Shown here one piece after another: positions 23,956-31,492 of a stretch of 64,000 nt of DNA. Under the pieces are notes generated by a model that saw nothing but the letters and a program-made list of their open reading frames with translations, ran no database searches and was not told the origin of the DNA. Source of the stretch: Algoriphagus terrigena DSM 22685. GTDB taxonomy: Bacteria > Bacteroidota > Bacteroidia > Cytophagales > Cyclobacteriaceae. The stretch is taken from contig NZ_AUBW01000007.1 of the NCBI RefSeq assembly GCF_000429445.1, positions 62,001 through 126,000 on the forward strand, in the 5' to 3' direction. Within the stretch, counting starts at the first letter, position 1, and every line of letters starts with the position of its first letter. A program made the position numbers and the translations under genes.

Positions 23956-23969
23956 TAATGGTATATTTG
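23938..23969 (+). promoter_or_regulatory. Promoter of satD
   Basis: TTG (23938-23940) and TATATTTG (23962-23969) are 21 bases apart, fitting the Bacteroidota consensus. The start codon at 23996 follows 26 bases later. The -33 element is inside the second palindrome. Confidence 0.6.
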
Positions 23970-23995
23970 TATATATTTAGCAAAATTTCTGACAG

Positions 23996-24625
23996 ATGAG
24001 GAACTGGATTCTAATGGGGGACATTGTTGGTAGCAGTGATGCCGACCAATTTATTCTCCAGCAAAATTTTGCCAAGCTGGTCAAGAAAGTTAACGAGGAT
24101 TATCCATCGAGCTTTGAATCTCCGCTCACGATTACCTTAGGAGATGAATTTCAAGGAATTGTGCGATCAGAGAAAGATGCCGCTGAGGTGGTGATTGCGC
24201 TAGAGGAGTATCGCTGGGACTTGGAAATAGAGATTCTGATCAGGTATAGTTTAGGTTTGGGAGAGATTTCGACCCCGATTAATCCCCAAATAGCCTATGG
24301 CATGTTGGGACCGGGGCTTTCGGAAGTCCGGGAGGCACTCACCGAGATGAAAGAGGGAGAGGACAGGATGATGATCTCGGGAGAGCTGGACACCAAGATG
24401 CAAATGAAACTTGCCATGAATATTTTCCTCGAAAAGCAGGAAGAATGGAAGTGGAAGGATCGGGAGATCATCAGCGGCTATTTCCACTATCGAGATTATA
24501 AGAAAGTGGCTGAAGTAATGGGGAAGGACGTTTCGTTGATCTGGCGGAGATTTAAGTCCCTTGGCTTTGAGTCGTATCTTAAAAGAAAAAAACTGGTTAG
24601 ATTGATCTATGCCGCAAACGATTAG
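23996..24625 (+). CDS. SatD-family protein with a C-terminal helix-turn-helix
   Basis: The protein has 209 residues. The N-terminal part carries the SatD family pattern ILMGDIVGSS, SPLTITLGDEFQGIVRS and YSLGLGEISTPINPQIAYGMLGPGLSEVREAL, reminiscent of a nucleotide-cyclase-like fold (GDIVGS, GDEFQG). The last 45 residues (VAEVMGKDVSLIWRRFKSLGFESYL) read as a helix-turn-helix, so it may bind DNA. It was first noted in Streptococcus and has no known function. Its own promoter carries paired palindromes. It overlaps the next gene by 17 bases and sits inside the parE/parC locus. Confidence 0.82.
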   Translation: MRNWILMGDIVGSSDADQFILQQNFAKLVKKVNEDYPSSFESPLTITLGDEFQGIVRSEKDAAEVVIALEEYRWDLEIEILIRYSLGLGEISTPINPQIAYGMLGPGLSEVREALTEMKEGEDRMMISGELDTKMQMKLAMNIFLEKQEEWKWKDREIISGYFHYRDYKKVAEVMGKDVSLIWRRFKSLGFESYLKRKKLVRLIYAAND

Positions 24626-24932
24626 TTTTTTGGTATTTTATGTGATTTCTGAATTGATCGCTTTTTTCGTGTTTCGACGGGTGAGGAAACATTTCCTGGG
24701 CCAATATGGCTCGACCCGCCCCATGTGGAACGGAATAATTGAGCGTTTCTTTTTATATCTCTGCATATTGACAGAAATCTATCATGGCTTTACGCTCTTT
24801 GGAGCCCTGAAAATCGGCACAAGGATTAAAGCAGACGAGAACAAAGTTTCAAATGATTATTTCCTGATTGGGAACATGATTTCGGTAAGCATGGTCTTGC
24901 TGACCACTTACCTCTATCAAAACTGGACTTAG
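24609..24932 (+). CDS. Small membrane protein coupled to satD
   Basis: The protein has 107 residues with three predicted membrane helices (about 4-22, 43-65 and 83-103) and a basic loop VFRRVRKHFLGQY between the first two. The start overlaps the satD frame by 17 bases, so translation is likely coupled. It ends 3 bases before parC. I recognise no family; it is not DUF3307, the membrane protein I recall beside satD in other Bacteroidota. Its role with SatD is unknown. Confidence 0.72.
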   Translation: MPQTISFLVFYVISELIAFFVFRRVRKHFLGQYGSTRPMWNGIIERFFLYLCILTEIYHGFTLFGALKIGTRIKADENKVSNDYFLIGNMISVSMVLLTTYLYQNWT

Positions 24933-24935
24933 TAA

Positions 24936-27554
24936 ATGAGTGACGAAAATAAGATAGCAGACGGTGCGGACGAAAGTCTCCACACCTCGGTTCCGGTGAC
25001 CGGAATGTACAAGGATTGGTTCTTGGATTATGCATCGTATGTGATTTTGGAGCGTGCTGTGCCTGCCATTGAGGATGGTTTGAAGCCTGTACAGCGCCGG
25101 ATCATGCATGCGATGAAGGAGATGGACGACGGCAGGTTCAACAAAGTCGCCAATATCATCGGTCAGTCCATGCAGTACCATCCGCACGGGGACCGGTCTA
25201 TCGGAGATGCGATCGTCAATCTAGGTCAAAAAGAGCTGCTCATCGAAACGCAGGGAAACTGGGGAGACGTGAGGACAGGCGACGGAGCTGCTGCCGCCCG
25301 ATACATCGAGGCACGCTTGTCCAAGTTTGCGCTTGAAGTTGTTTTCAACCCTCAGACGACCGAATGGCAGCTTTCCTACGATGGGAGAAAGCGTGAACCG
25401 GTGACTCTTCCTGTCAAATTCCCGCTTTTGCTGGCGCAGGGAGTGGAAGGGATTGCGGTCGGACTTTCCACCAAGATTCTCCCGCACAACTTTATCGAGC
25501 TGATCGATGCCTCCATTGAGATCTTGAAAGGCAACAAATCCAACGTACTTCCTGACTTTATCACAGGTGGCTTGGCTGACTTTTCTGAGTACAACGAAGG
25601 GTATCGAGGCAGCAAAGTGAAAGTTCGGGCCCGAATTGAAGAAGAAGATAGTAAGACGCTTGTTATCAAGGAAATACCATACGGAGTTACGACCGACACC
25701 TTGATTGATTCGATCTTGAAAGCCAATGAAAAAGGTAAGATCAAGATCAAAAAAGTCGTTGACAATACGGCCAAAGATGTCGAAATCCAGATCCAGCTGA
25801 CTCCTGGAGTTTCGCCGGATGTGACCATTGATGCGCTGTATGCTTTCACTGACTGCGAAGTTTCAATTTCGCCGAATGCCTGCGTGATTATAGAGGATAA
25901 GCCGGTTTTCCTGACTGTCAACCAGATCCTCGAATACAATACAAAGCAAACCAAGGAACTCCTTCGCAGAGAGCTGGAGATCCGCAAAGCGGAGTTGATG
26001 GAGAAATTGCTTTTCTCCTCACTCGAAAAAATATTCATAGAAAATCGGATCTACCGCGACATCGAAGAGTGTACGACTTGGGATGGGGTACTGGAAGCAA
26101 TCGACAAGGGACTCGATCCCTACAAGCCGGATTTCTATCGCGAAATCACCCAAGAGGATCTGATCCGTCTCACCGAAATCAAGATCAAGCGAATCTCCAA
26201 ATTTGACGCGTTTAAGGCCGATGAATTGATGAGACGTCTACAGGAAGAGCTTAAGGAGGTCAATTACAACCTGAAGCATCTGACGGAGTATTCGATCAAA
26301 TACTATCAAAATCTACTGGACAAGTACAGCAAAGGCCGTGAGAGAAAGACCGAAATCCGCGCTCTTGATACGATCGAAGCGACCGTGGTCGCGGCCAACA
26401 ATGCCAAACTCTATGTAAACAGGGCGGATGGCTTTGTGGGCTATGGCTTGAAAAAGGACGAGTTTATCTGTGATTGCTCGGATCTGGACGATGTGATCGC
26501 GATCCGTCGTGATGGGAAGTTTGTGGTGACTCGGATTCAGGAGAAGGCTTTCATGGGGAAAGATATCCTCTACGTCGGCATATTCCGAAAGAACGACGAT
26601 CGCATGACCTACAATCTGATTTATCTCGATGGCACCTCGGGAAGGTCAATGGTGAAGCGATTCCAGGTCGGCGGGATCACCCGCGACAAGGAATACGACC
26701 TGACCAAAGGTACCAAAGGAACCAAAGTAACCTACCTGACGCACAACCCTAATGCAGAAGCCGAGACGGTGACGATCTATCTGACTCAGGGAGCGAAAGC
26801 CAGGGTCAAGGTTTTTGATTTTGATTTTGCTGACATTGAGATCAAAGGACGCGCGGCAGGGGGAAATATCCTGACCAAATATCCTGTGCGTAAGATACAG
26901 TTCAAGATGGAGGGTAAGTCCACATTGGGCGGATTGAACATCTACTATGATCAGGTAGTCGGCCGCCTGAACACAGATCAACGAGGGAGACACATCGGAA
27001 ACTTCCTGGGCGACGACAAGATCTTGGTTTGCTACAAAAACGGAGACTACGAACTGACCAGTTTTGAACTGACCAATCGCTACGAGCCCGCTGATGTGGT
27101 TCTGATCGAGAAGTTTGACATCAAAAAGATCGTCTCAGCCATCTACCATGACGGAGCGACGAAGACTTACTTCGTGAAGCGGTTCCTGATCGAGACGACC
27201 ACAGTCAACAAACGCTTTAACTTCATCTCGGACCATAAGCAGTCTAGTCTGAAGATCGTTTCGACCGCGGGTCAGCCGCAGGTTTCGGTGACTTTGATCA
27301 AAGGGCCAGTCGAAGAAGTGATGGAGTACGATCTCGATATGCTTATCGACGTCAAAGGTTGGAAAGCCATTGGCAATAAGCTGAGCACATATCCGGTTAA
27401 GGAAATTTCCCTTTTGCAATCTGAGAAAGTGGCTGAAGCAGAACCTGCTGAGGAGACCTCGGAGGAAGCCGATTCGGATCAAGAGCTGGATGTGGGGACT
27501 ACTATTGACTTGACTCCAAAGAAAGACGACGAAGATCAACTGGGGCTATTCTGA
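24936..27554 (+). CDS. parC: DNA topoisomerase IV subunit A
   Basis: The protein has 872 residues. The catalytic tyrosine is Tyr123 in AAARYIEARLS, and the winged-helix region has QSMQYHPHGDRSIGDAI. The position equivalent to the quinolone-contacting serine (HGDS in E. coli) is arginine, HGDR. The C-terminal beta-pinwheel includes GYGLKKDEF, VVTRIQEKAFMGKDI and similar repeats, and the tail is acidic (EADSDQELD). It cuts and reseals DNA in decatenation with ParE. It follows the small membrane gene after 3 bases and ends in a terminator that overlaps its stop codon. Confidence 0.96.
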   Translation: MSDENKIADGADESLHTSVPVTGMYKDWFLDYASYVILERAVPAIEDGLKPVQRRIMHAMKEMDDGRFNKVANIIGQSMQYHPHGDRSIGDAIVNLGQKELLIETQGNWGDVRTGDGAAAARYIEARLSKFALEVVFNPQTTEWQLSYDGRKREPVTLPVKFPLLLAQGVEGIAVGLSTKILPHNFIELIDASIEILKGNKSNVLPDFITGGLADFSEYNEGYRGSKVKVRARIEEEDSKTLVIKEIPYGVTTDTLIDSILKANEKGKIKIKKVVDNTAKDVEIQIQLTPGVSPDVTIDALYAFTDCEVSISPNACVIIEDKPVFLTVNQILEYNTKQTKELLRRELEIRKAELMEKLLFSSLEKIFIENRIYRDIEECTTWDGVLEAIDKGLDPYKPDFYREITQEDLIRLTEIKIKRISKFDAFKADELMRRLQEELKEVNYNLKHLTEYSIKYYQNLLDKYSKGRERKTEIRALDTIEATVVAANNAKLYVNRADGFVGYGLKKDEFICDCSDLDDVIAIRRDGKFVVTRIQEKAFMGKDILYVGIFRKNDDRMTYNLIYLDGTSGRSMVKRFQVGGITRDKEYDLTKGTKGTKVTYLTHNPNAEAETVTIYLTQGAKARVKVFDFDFADIEIKGRAAGGNILTKYPVRKIQFKMEGKSTLGGLNIYYDQVVGRLNTDQRGRHIGNFLGDDKILVCYKNGDYELTSFELTNRYEPADVVLIEKFDIKKIVSAIYHDGATKTYFVKRFLIETTTVNKRFNFISDHKQSSLKIVSTAGQPQVSVTLIKGPVEEVMEYDLDMLIDVKGWKAIGNKLSTYPVKEISLLQSEKVAEAEPAEETSEEADSDQELDVGTTIDLTPKKDDEDQLGLF

Positions 27555-27566
27555 TAGCCCCTTTTT
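27542..27566 (+). terminator. Terminator overlapping the parC stop codon
   Basis: GGGGCTA pairs with TAGCCCC around a 6-base loop that contains the parC stop, and five T follow. It ends 3 bases before the trmH-like ATG, so it may also limit read-through into that gene. Confidence 0.75.
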
Positions 27567-27569
27567 GCA

Positions 27570-28274
27570 ATGAGCGAAGAGGAAGACACATTCGACCAGG
27601 GCCTGCTGGACTATCTCGGCCAGTACATTACCCCACATAAGAAATCTGTGATGGAGCGGGTTCTTGCAAAGCGGACACGGCACCTTACGGTAGTACTGGA
27701 GGATATTTTTAAGCCGCACAACGCCAGCGCCGTCATCCGGACCTGCGACTGTTTTGGCCTTCAGGACATCCACGTGATCGAGAAGACCGACCAATACAAA
27801 GTCAATCCTTATGTCACTCGCGGAGCGTCCCAATGGGTGGATTTGCATAAATACTACCAGGAAGGCAGCAGTTCGGTAGATACCTGCTTTGATTCCCTGC
27901 GGGAAAAAGGCTACAAAATCTACGGAACCAGTCCAAGTGCTGACGGGATTTCTATCTATGATTTACAGCCTGAGGAAAAACTGGCTTTGGTGTTTGGAAA
28001 CGAGCACGAGGGAATATCCGGGGAAGTCAAATCCAAAGCCGATGGACTGGTACATATTCCAATGCTGGGCTTTACCGACAGTTTTAATATTTCCGTCTCA
28101 GCTTCGGTCTTTCTCTTTGATCTGGTGAGAAAAGCCGAGAAAATGGGCATCGAGAATTTCCATCTTTCCGAATCTGAGAAACAAGAGCTGAGAATGAAAT
28201 GGTACCGGGCCATTGTCAAAAACTCGGATATCCACGAGAAGGTGTATCGAAAAAGCCTGACAGACGCAGGTTGA
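27570..28274 (+). CDS. TrmH-type tRNA/rRNA 2'-O-methyltransferase
   Basis: The protein has 234 residues. The three SpoU motifs are visible: HNASAVIRTCDCFGLQDIHVI (motif 1), LALVFGNEHEGISGEV (motif 2) and MLGFTDSFNISVSASVFLFDL (motif 3, with the knotted SAM site). VMERVLAKRTRHLTVVLEDIFKPHNAS matches TrmH, which makes 2'-O-methylguanosine at position 18 in tRNA; the TrmH assignment is likely but not certain. The gene begins 15 bases after parC and abuts the convergent outer-membrane protein gene. Confidence 0.9.
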   Translation: MSEEEDTFDQGLLDYLGQYITPHKKSVMERVLAKRTRHLTVVLEDIFKPHNASAVIRTCDCFGLQDIHVIEKTDQYKVNPYVTRGASQWVDLHKYYQEGSSSVDTCFDSLREKGYKIYGTSPSADGISIYDLQPEEKLALVFGNEHEGISGEVKSKADGLVHIPMLGFTDSFNISVSASVFLFDLVRKAEKMGIENFHLSESEKQELRMKWYRAIVKNSDIHEKVYRKSLTDAG

Positions 28275-28877
28275 TTAATTCTTTTTGAACAAGTTCGAAA
28301 AGGGCTTTTTTTGCTGACTCTTAGAGGCGTTTTTAGCCTTTTGGCGTTGTTTCTGCCGACGTTTTTGTTCTTTGCTTTTCACCAATACTGATCGGGCCGA
28401 AATCCCCACCTGGCCTCTGAAAAATTCCTCCCGTCCGCTAATATTGATGTTGGGCTTGTAGTCGAGGGAGATCACAGCATTCGCCAGTGTCAACTCGATT
28501 CCGGCGATCAGATCTACTCCAAATGTGCTGTTGCCATACGTATGGATGATTTCTTTCGTTCCGGGATTCTTCACAAAGCTTTCTTCGCTGCCAAAGGCAA
28601 CACCGCCACCCAGATAATAGTTGAACCGTTTGGAAATGATCGGCCGGTGCCTTTCGGCGAGCAAAGAAAAAGTTGAATTCCGGTTAAAATCTGATTGGAT
28701 GATTCCTTCCAGGGTGACTCGTTCTGTCAACCGTTGCTGCACGGTCACACCAAGTGTTCTGTTCAGATCGGAATTCCCAAACCGAAGTCCAAGTGCAGTG
28801 CCGTATCGCTGCGAAAAAGCCTGGAATGGAAGCTGGAGACAAAGAAGAAGCAGAATGGAAAGAAAGGATTTTGCCAT
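28275..28877 (-). CDS. Outer-membrane beta-barrel protein with a basic C-terminal tail
   Basis: The ATG at 28877 gives 200 residues and a signal peptide (MAKSFLSILLLLCLQLPFQAFSQ). The mature part is an alternating-hydrophobic barrel of the eight-stranded type (ALGLRFGNSDLNRTLGVTVQQ, NYYLGGGVAFGSEES, VDLIAGIELTLANAVISLDYKPN). The final ~35 residues are Lys/Gln-rich (SKEQKRRQKQRQKAKNASKSQQKK), so they should project into the periplasm, where they could bind peptidoglycan or an anionic polymer. It is convergent with trmH without a spacer. Confidence 0.78.
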   Translation of the reverse strand: MAKSFLSILLLLCLQLPFQAFSQRYGTALGLRFGNSDLNRTLGVTVQQRLTERVTLEGIIQSDFNRNSTFSLLAERHRPIISKRFNYYLGGGVAFGSEESFVKNPGTKEIIHTYGNSTFGVDLIAGIELTLANAVISLDYKPNINISGREEFFRGQVGISARSVLVKSKEQKRRQKQRQKAKNASKSQQKKPFSNLFKKN

Positions 28878-28987
28878 GGTGAAGAGGTTCGGACGTTCCA
28901 TTGGCAATTTCCATTCCAACCTAAAACCGCCTGGCAGCCGCTGGAGAATATGGTACTCATGGCCGAGTCCTGTCTGGACTCCTCTAA

Positions 28988-29021
28988 AACAGAAAATCCC
29001 TCAAAAGAGGGACTTTCTGTT
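28988..29021 (-). terminator. Terminator of the cyclophilin gene
   Basis: AACAGAAA-A-TCCCTC pairs with GAGGGA-C-TTTCTGTT (one mismatch) around AAAA. Read on the minus strand, T residues follow the stem. It lies just downstream of the cyclophilin stop at 29036. Confidence 0.7.
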
Positions 29022-29035
29022 TCGGGCTATTGTGA

Positions 29036-29479
29036 TTAAGCTTCTGTTTCGCTGATGACAATCTTTTCGATCTTGTCGCCTGCCTTTATCGTGTCGATGA
29101 CGTCCAAACCTTCTACGACCTTGCCAAAGCAAGTATGGTTTCTGTCCAAGTGCGCCGTGTTGGTACGGCTGTGGCAGATGAAAAACTGTGATCCGCCGGT
29201 ATTTCTTCCGGCATGAGCCATCGAAAGAACGCCTCTGTCGTGATACTGATTTTCGCCATCCAGCTCACATTTGATCTTGTAGCCAGGTCCTCCAGCGCCA
29301 TTGCCGATCGGGCAACCGCCTTGGATGACAAAGTTTGGAATCACACGATGGAAGGTGAGGCCATCGTAGAAACCTTTGTTGGAGAGGTCAATAAAGTTTT
29401 GAACAGCGAGAGGAGCGTCCTTTTCATAGAACTCTACCTTCATCGTTCCTTTTTCGGTAATAATTTCTGCTGTTTTCAT
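29036..29479 (-). CDS. Cyclophilin-type peptidyl-prolyl cis-trans isomerase
   Basis: The protein has 147 residues without a signal peptide, so it is cytoplasmic. Cyclophilin signatures are complete: FHRVIPNFVIQGG, GGPGYKIKCEL, SMAHAGRNTGGSQFFI and LDRNHTCFGKVVEG. The catalytic Arg in FHRV and the QFFI strand are present. It accelerates proline isomerisation in protein folding. It is a single-gene unit with its own terminator. Confidence 0.95.
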   Translation of the reverse strand: MKTAEIITEKGTMKVEFYEKDAPLAVQNFIDLSNKGFYDGLTFHRVIPNFVIQGGCPIGNGAGGPGYKIKCELDGENQYHDRGVLSMAHAGRNTGGSQFFICHSRTNTAHLDRNHTCFGKVVEGLDVIDTIKAGDKIEKIVISETEA

Positions 29480-29565
29480 CAGTTTAAAATTTCTGTTTTG
29501 TCCGACCCTTAGGTCAAAAGAATTTTGAATGGCAAAAATAGGATTTCCAGTTGGTACTTTGGTAA

Positions 29566-29596
29566 TAAAAAAGACAAGGAGAACATGGTTCTCCTT
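29566..29596 (-). terminator. Terminator of pckA
   Basis: CAAGGAGAAC pairs with GTTCTCCTTG around an ATG triplet loop. On the minus strand a run of six T follows. The stem begins about 14 bases from the pckA stop codon. Confidence 0.85.
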
Positions 29597-29609
29597 GCCT
29601 TATTTCAGA

Positions 29610-31211
29610 TTACCGCAATGGTGCCCCTTTGAGGATATTTTCATCCGCAAACTCCTTGAATTTTTCGAAATTAGTGATGAAAGCATTGGCCAGTTCGTTC
29701 GCGGTTCGATCGTAGTCTTCTGCATTTTTCCACGTATTTCTTGGGTTTAAAACTTCAAAAGGCACATTGGGGCAAATCTCCGGCACGCTGAATCCAAATA
29801 TCGGGTCCTTCCTGAATGGAGCATACTCCAAACTCCCTTCCAACGCCGCTTTGATCATCGCCCGAGTGTGTGAAAGCTTCATCCTGGAGCCAGTTCCATA
29901 GGCTCCTCCAGTCCAACCTGTGTTGATCAGCCAGACATTCACTTCGTGTTTTTCCATCTTTTCGCCAAACAATTTGGCGTATTCTGTTGGATGGAGTGGA
30001 AGGAATGCCGCTCCGAAACATGCCGAAAATGTCAATTTAGGCTCAGTGACGCCCATTTCTGTACCAGCCACTTTTGCCGTATACCCCGAGATGAAGTGGT
30101 ACATCGCCTGACTCTTGTTGAGCTTTGAGATAGGAGGAATCACTCCAAACGCATCTGCGGTCAGGAAGAAAATATTCTTTGGAATGCCTCCGATTGACGG
30201 AAGAACGGCATTTGGAATGTAATGAATCGGGTAGGCCGTGCGGGTATTTTCGGTGACTGATCTATTGGTAAAATCGATCTCCCGAGTTCCCGGCTTGAAT
30301 CGGGTGTTTTCCACGATCGAACCAAATTTGATTGCATCAAATATTTCCGGCTCCTTTTCCCGCGTCAGATCCACCACTTTTGCGTAGCATCCCCCTTCAA
30401 AATTGAAAACGGAATCGCTCGTCCAGCCGTGTTCATCGTCTCCGATCAGCTGTCGGTCCGGATCTGCCGAGAGGGTGGTTTTCCCCGTACCAGATAATCC
30501 AAAGAAGATGGCTGTATCGCCGTCTTTTCCCTGGTTTGCAGAGCAATGCATGGAAAGGACGCCCTTCTCGTGGGGAAGAAGAAAATTCAAAACAGAGAAA
30601 ATTCCCTTTTTCATCTCTCCTGCATAAGCAGTGCCTCCAATGAGAATCATCCTGCGGGACAGGTCCAAGATGGCAAAATTTGGGCTTTTGGTGCCATCTA
30701 CCGCTGGATCCGCCTCGAAATCAGGCGCGCAGATGATCGTGAAATCGGACTGGAAAGATTTCAATTCGTCCTTGCTGGGCCGAAGAAACATGTTGTAGCA
30801 AAACAGGTTATGCCAAGCCAGCGTGTTGACGATCTTTAGCCTCATCTGATGGTTGGGATCTGCACCTGCAGATGCGTAGCGGACAAAGAGATCTTTGTCA
30901 GCAAGGTGATTTTTCATCTTGGCCAATAACTGGTCAAACTTCTCTTCGTCAAATGGGATATTGATCTCGCCCCACCAGACGGCGTCGGCCGTTTTCGCAT
31001 CTCTCACGATATACCGATCCTGAGGAGAGCGACCGGTGAACTTACCGGTGTCCGCTACCAAGGCGCCGTTCGAAGAGAGAAATCCCTCTTTTCTGCGCAG
31101 GGCATGCTCGATCAATTCGGCGGGAGAGAGGTTGGAGAAGACTTTTCCGCTTGTGTCTGTATGTGGTTGCGGATAGGAGGGAAGGGTGGGGGTCAGAACT
31201 AGGTCCTGCAT
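29610..31211 (-). CDS. pckA: Phosphoenolpyruvate carboxykinase (ATP)
   Basis: The protein has 533 residues, the usual length. Walker A is GLSGTGKTTLS, the Walker B/kinase-2 region is LIGDDEHGW, and the Arg/Mn-binding motifs include TGRSPQDRYIV and NVWLINTGWTGGAYGTGSRM. It converts oxaloacetate and ATP to PEP, CO2 and ADP in gluconeogenesis. A promoter (TTTTG-N17-TAATTTTG) lies upstream at 31248-31277, and a strong terminator follows. Confidence 0.97.
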   Translation of the reverse strand: MQDLVLTPTLPSYPQPHTDTSGKVFSNLSPAELIEHALRRKEGFLSSNGALVADTGKFTGRSPQDRYIVRDAKTADAVWWGEINIPFDEEKFDQLLAKMKNHLADKDLFVRYASAGADPNHQMRLKIVNTLAWHNLFCYNMFLRPSKDELKSFQSDFTIICAPDFEADPAVDGTKSPNFAILDLSRRMILIGGTAYAGEMKKGIFSVLNFLLPHEKGVLSMHCSANQGKDGDTAIFFGLSGTGKTTLSADPDRQLIGDDEHGWTSDSVFNFEGGCYAKVVDLTREKEPEIFDAIKFGSIVENTRFKPGTREIDFTNRSVTENTRTAYPIHYIPNAVLPSIGGIPKNIFFLTADAFGVIPPISKLNKSQAMYHFISGYTAKVAGTEMGVTEPKLTFSACFGAAFLPLHPTEYAKLFGEKMEKHEVNVWLINTGWTGGAYGTGSRMKLSHTRAMIKAALEGSLEYAPFRKDPIFGFSVPEICPNVPFEVLNPRNTWKNAEDYDRTANELANAFITNFEKFKEFADENILKGAPLR

Positions 31212-31247
31212 AACTATTTGGGTTTACAATTCTGGTTATTGTTGCCC

Positions 31248-31277
31248 CAAAATTAGGGAGAATATTCAAATTCAAAA
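31248..31277 (-). promoter_or_regulatory. Promoter of pckA
   Basis: On the minus strand TTTTG (31277-31273), 17 bases, then TAATTTTG (31255-31248). The predicted start is around 31243, giving a leader of about 30 bases. Confidence 0.55.
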
Positions 31278-31492
31278 TAAAAAATCATCGAATTTTGGCT
31301 TTTCAATCGATTACGAAGAAAAATCAGAATAATATTTGACTTCTGTCAGGTTTCTGCCTTTGGATCAAAAAAATATAGATTTTTAACCCTTGGAAAGCTT
31401 GGTTTCTAGGAGGCATGGGTGTAAAATTTTTTAAACAAGAGCCAAAAAAGTTTATCATTGCAGTTCTGTTTCTTACCCTTAAAAATTGATTC

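Noticed and set aside
25376..26038. A 220-codon minus-strand frame inside parC
   Set aside because: It is a Ser-rich, low-complexity shadow of parC coding.
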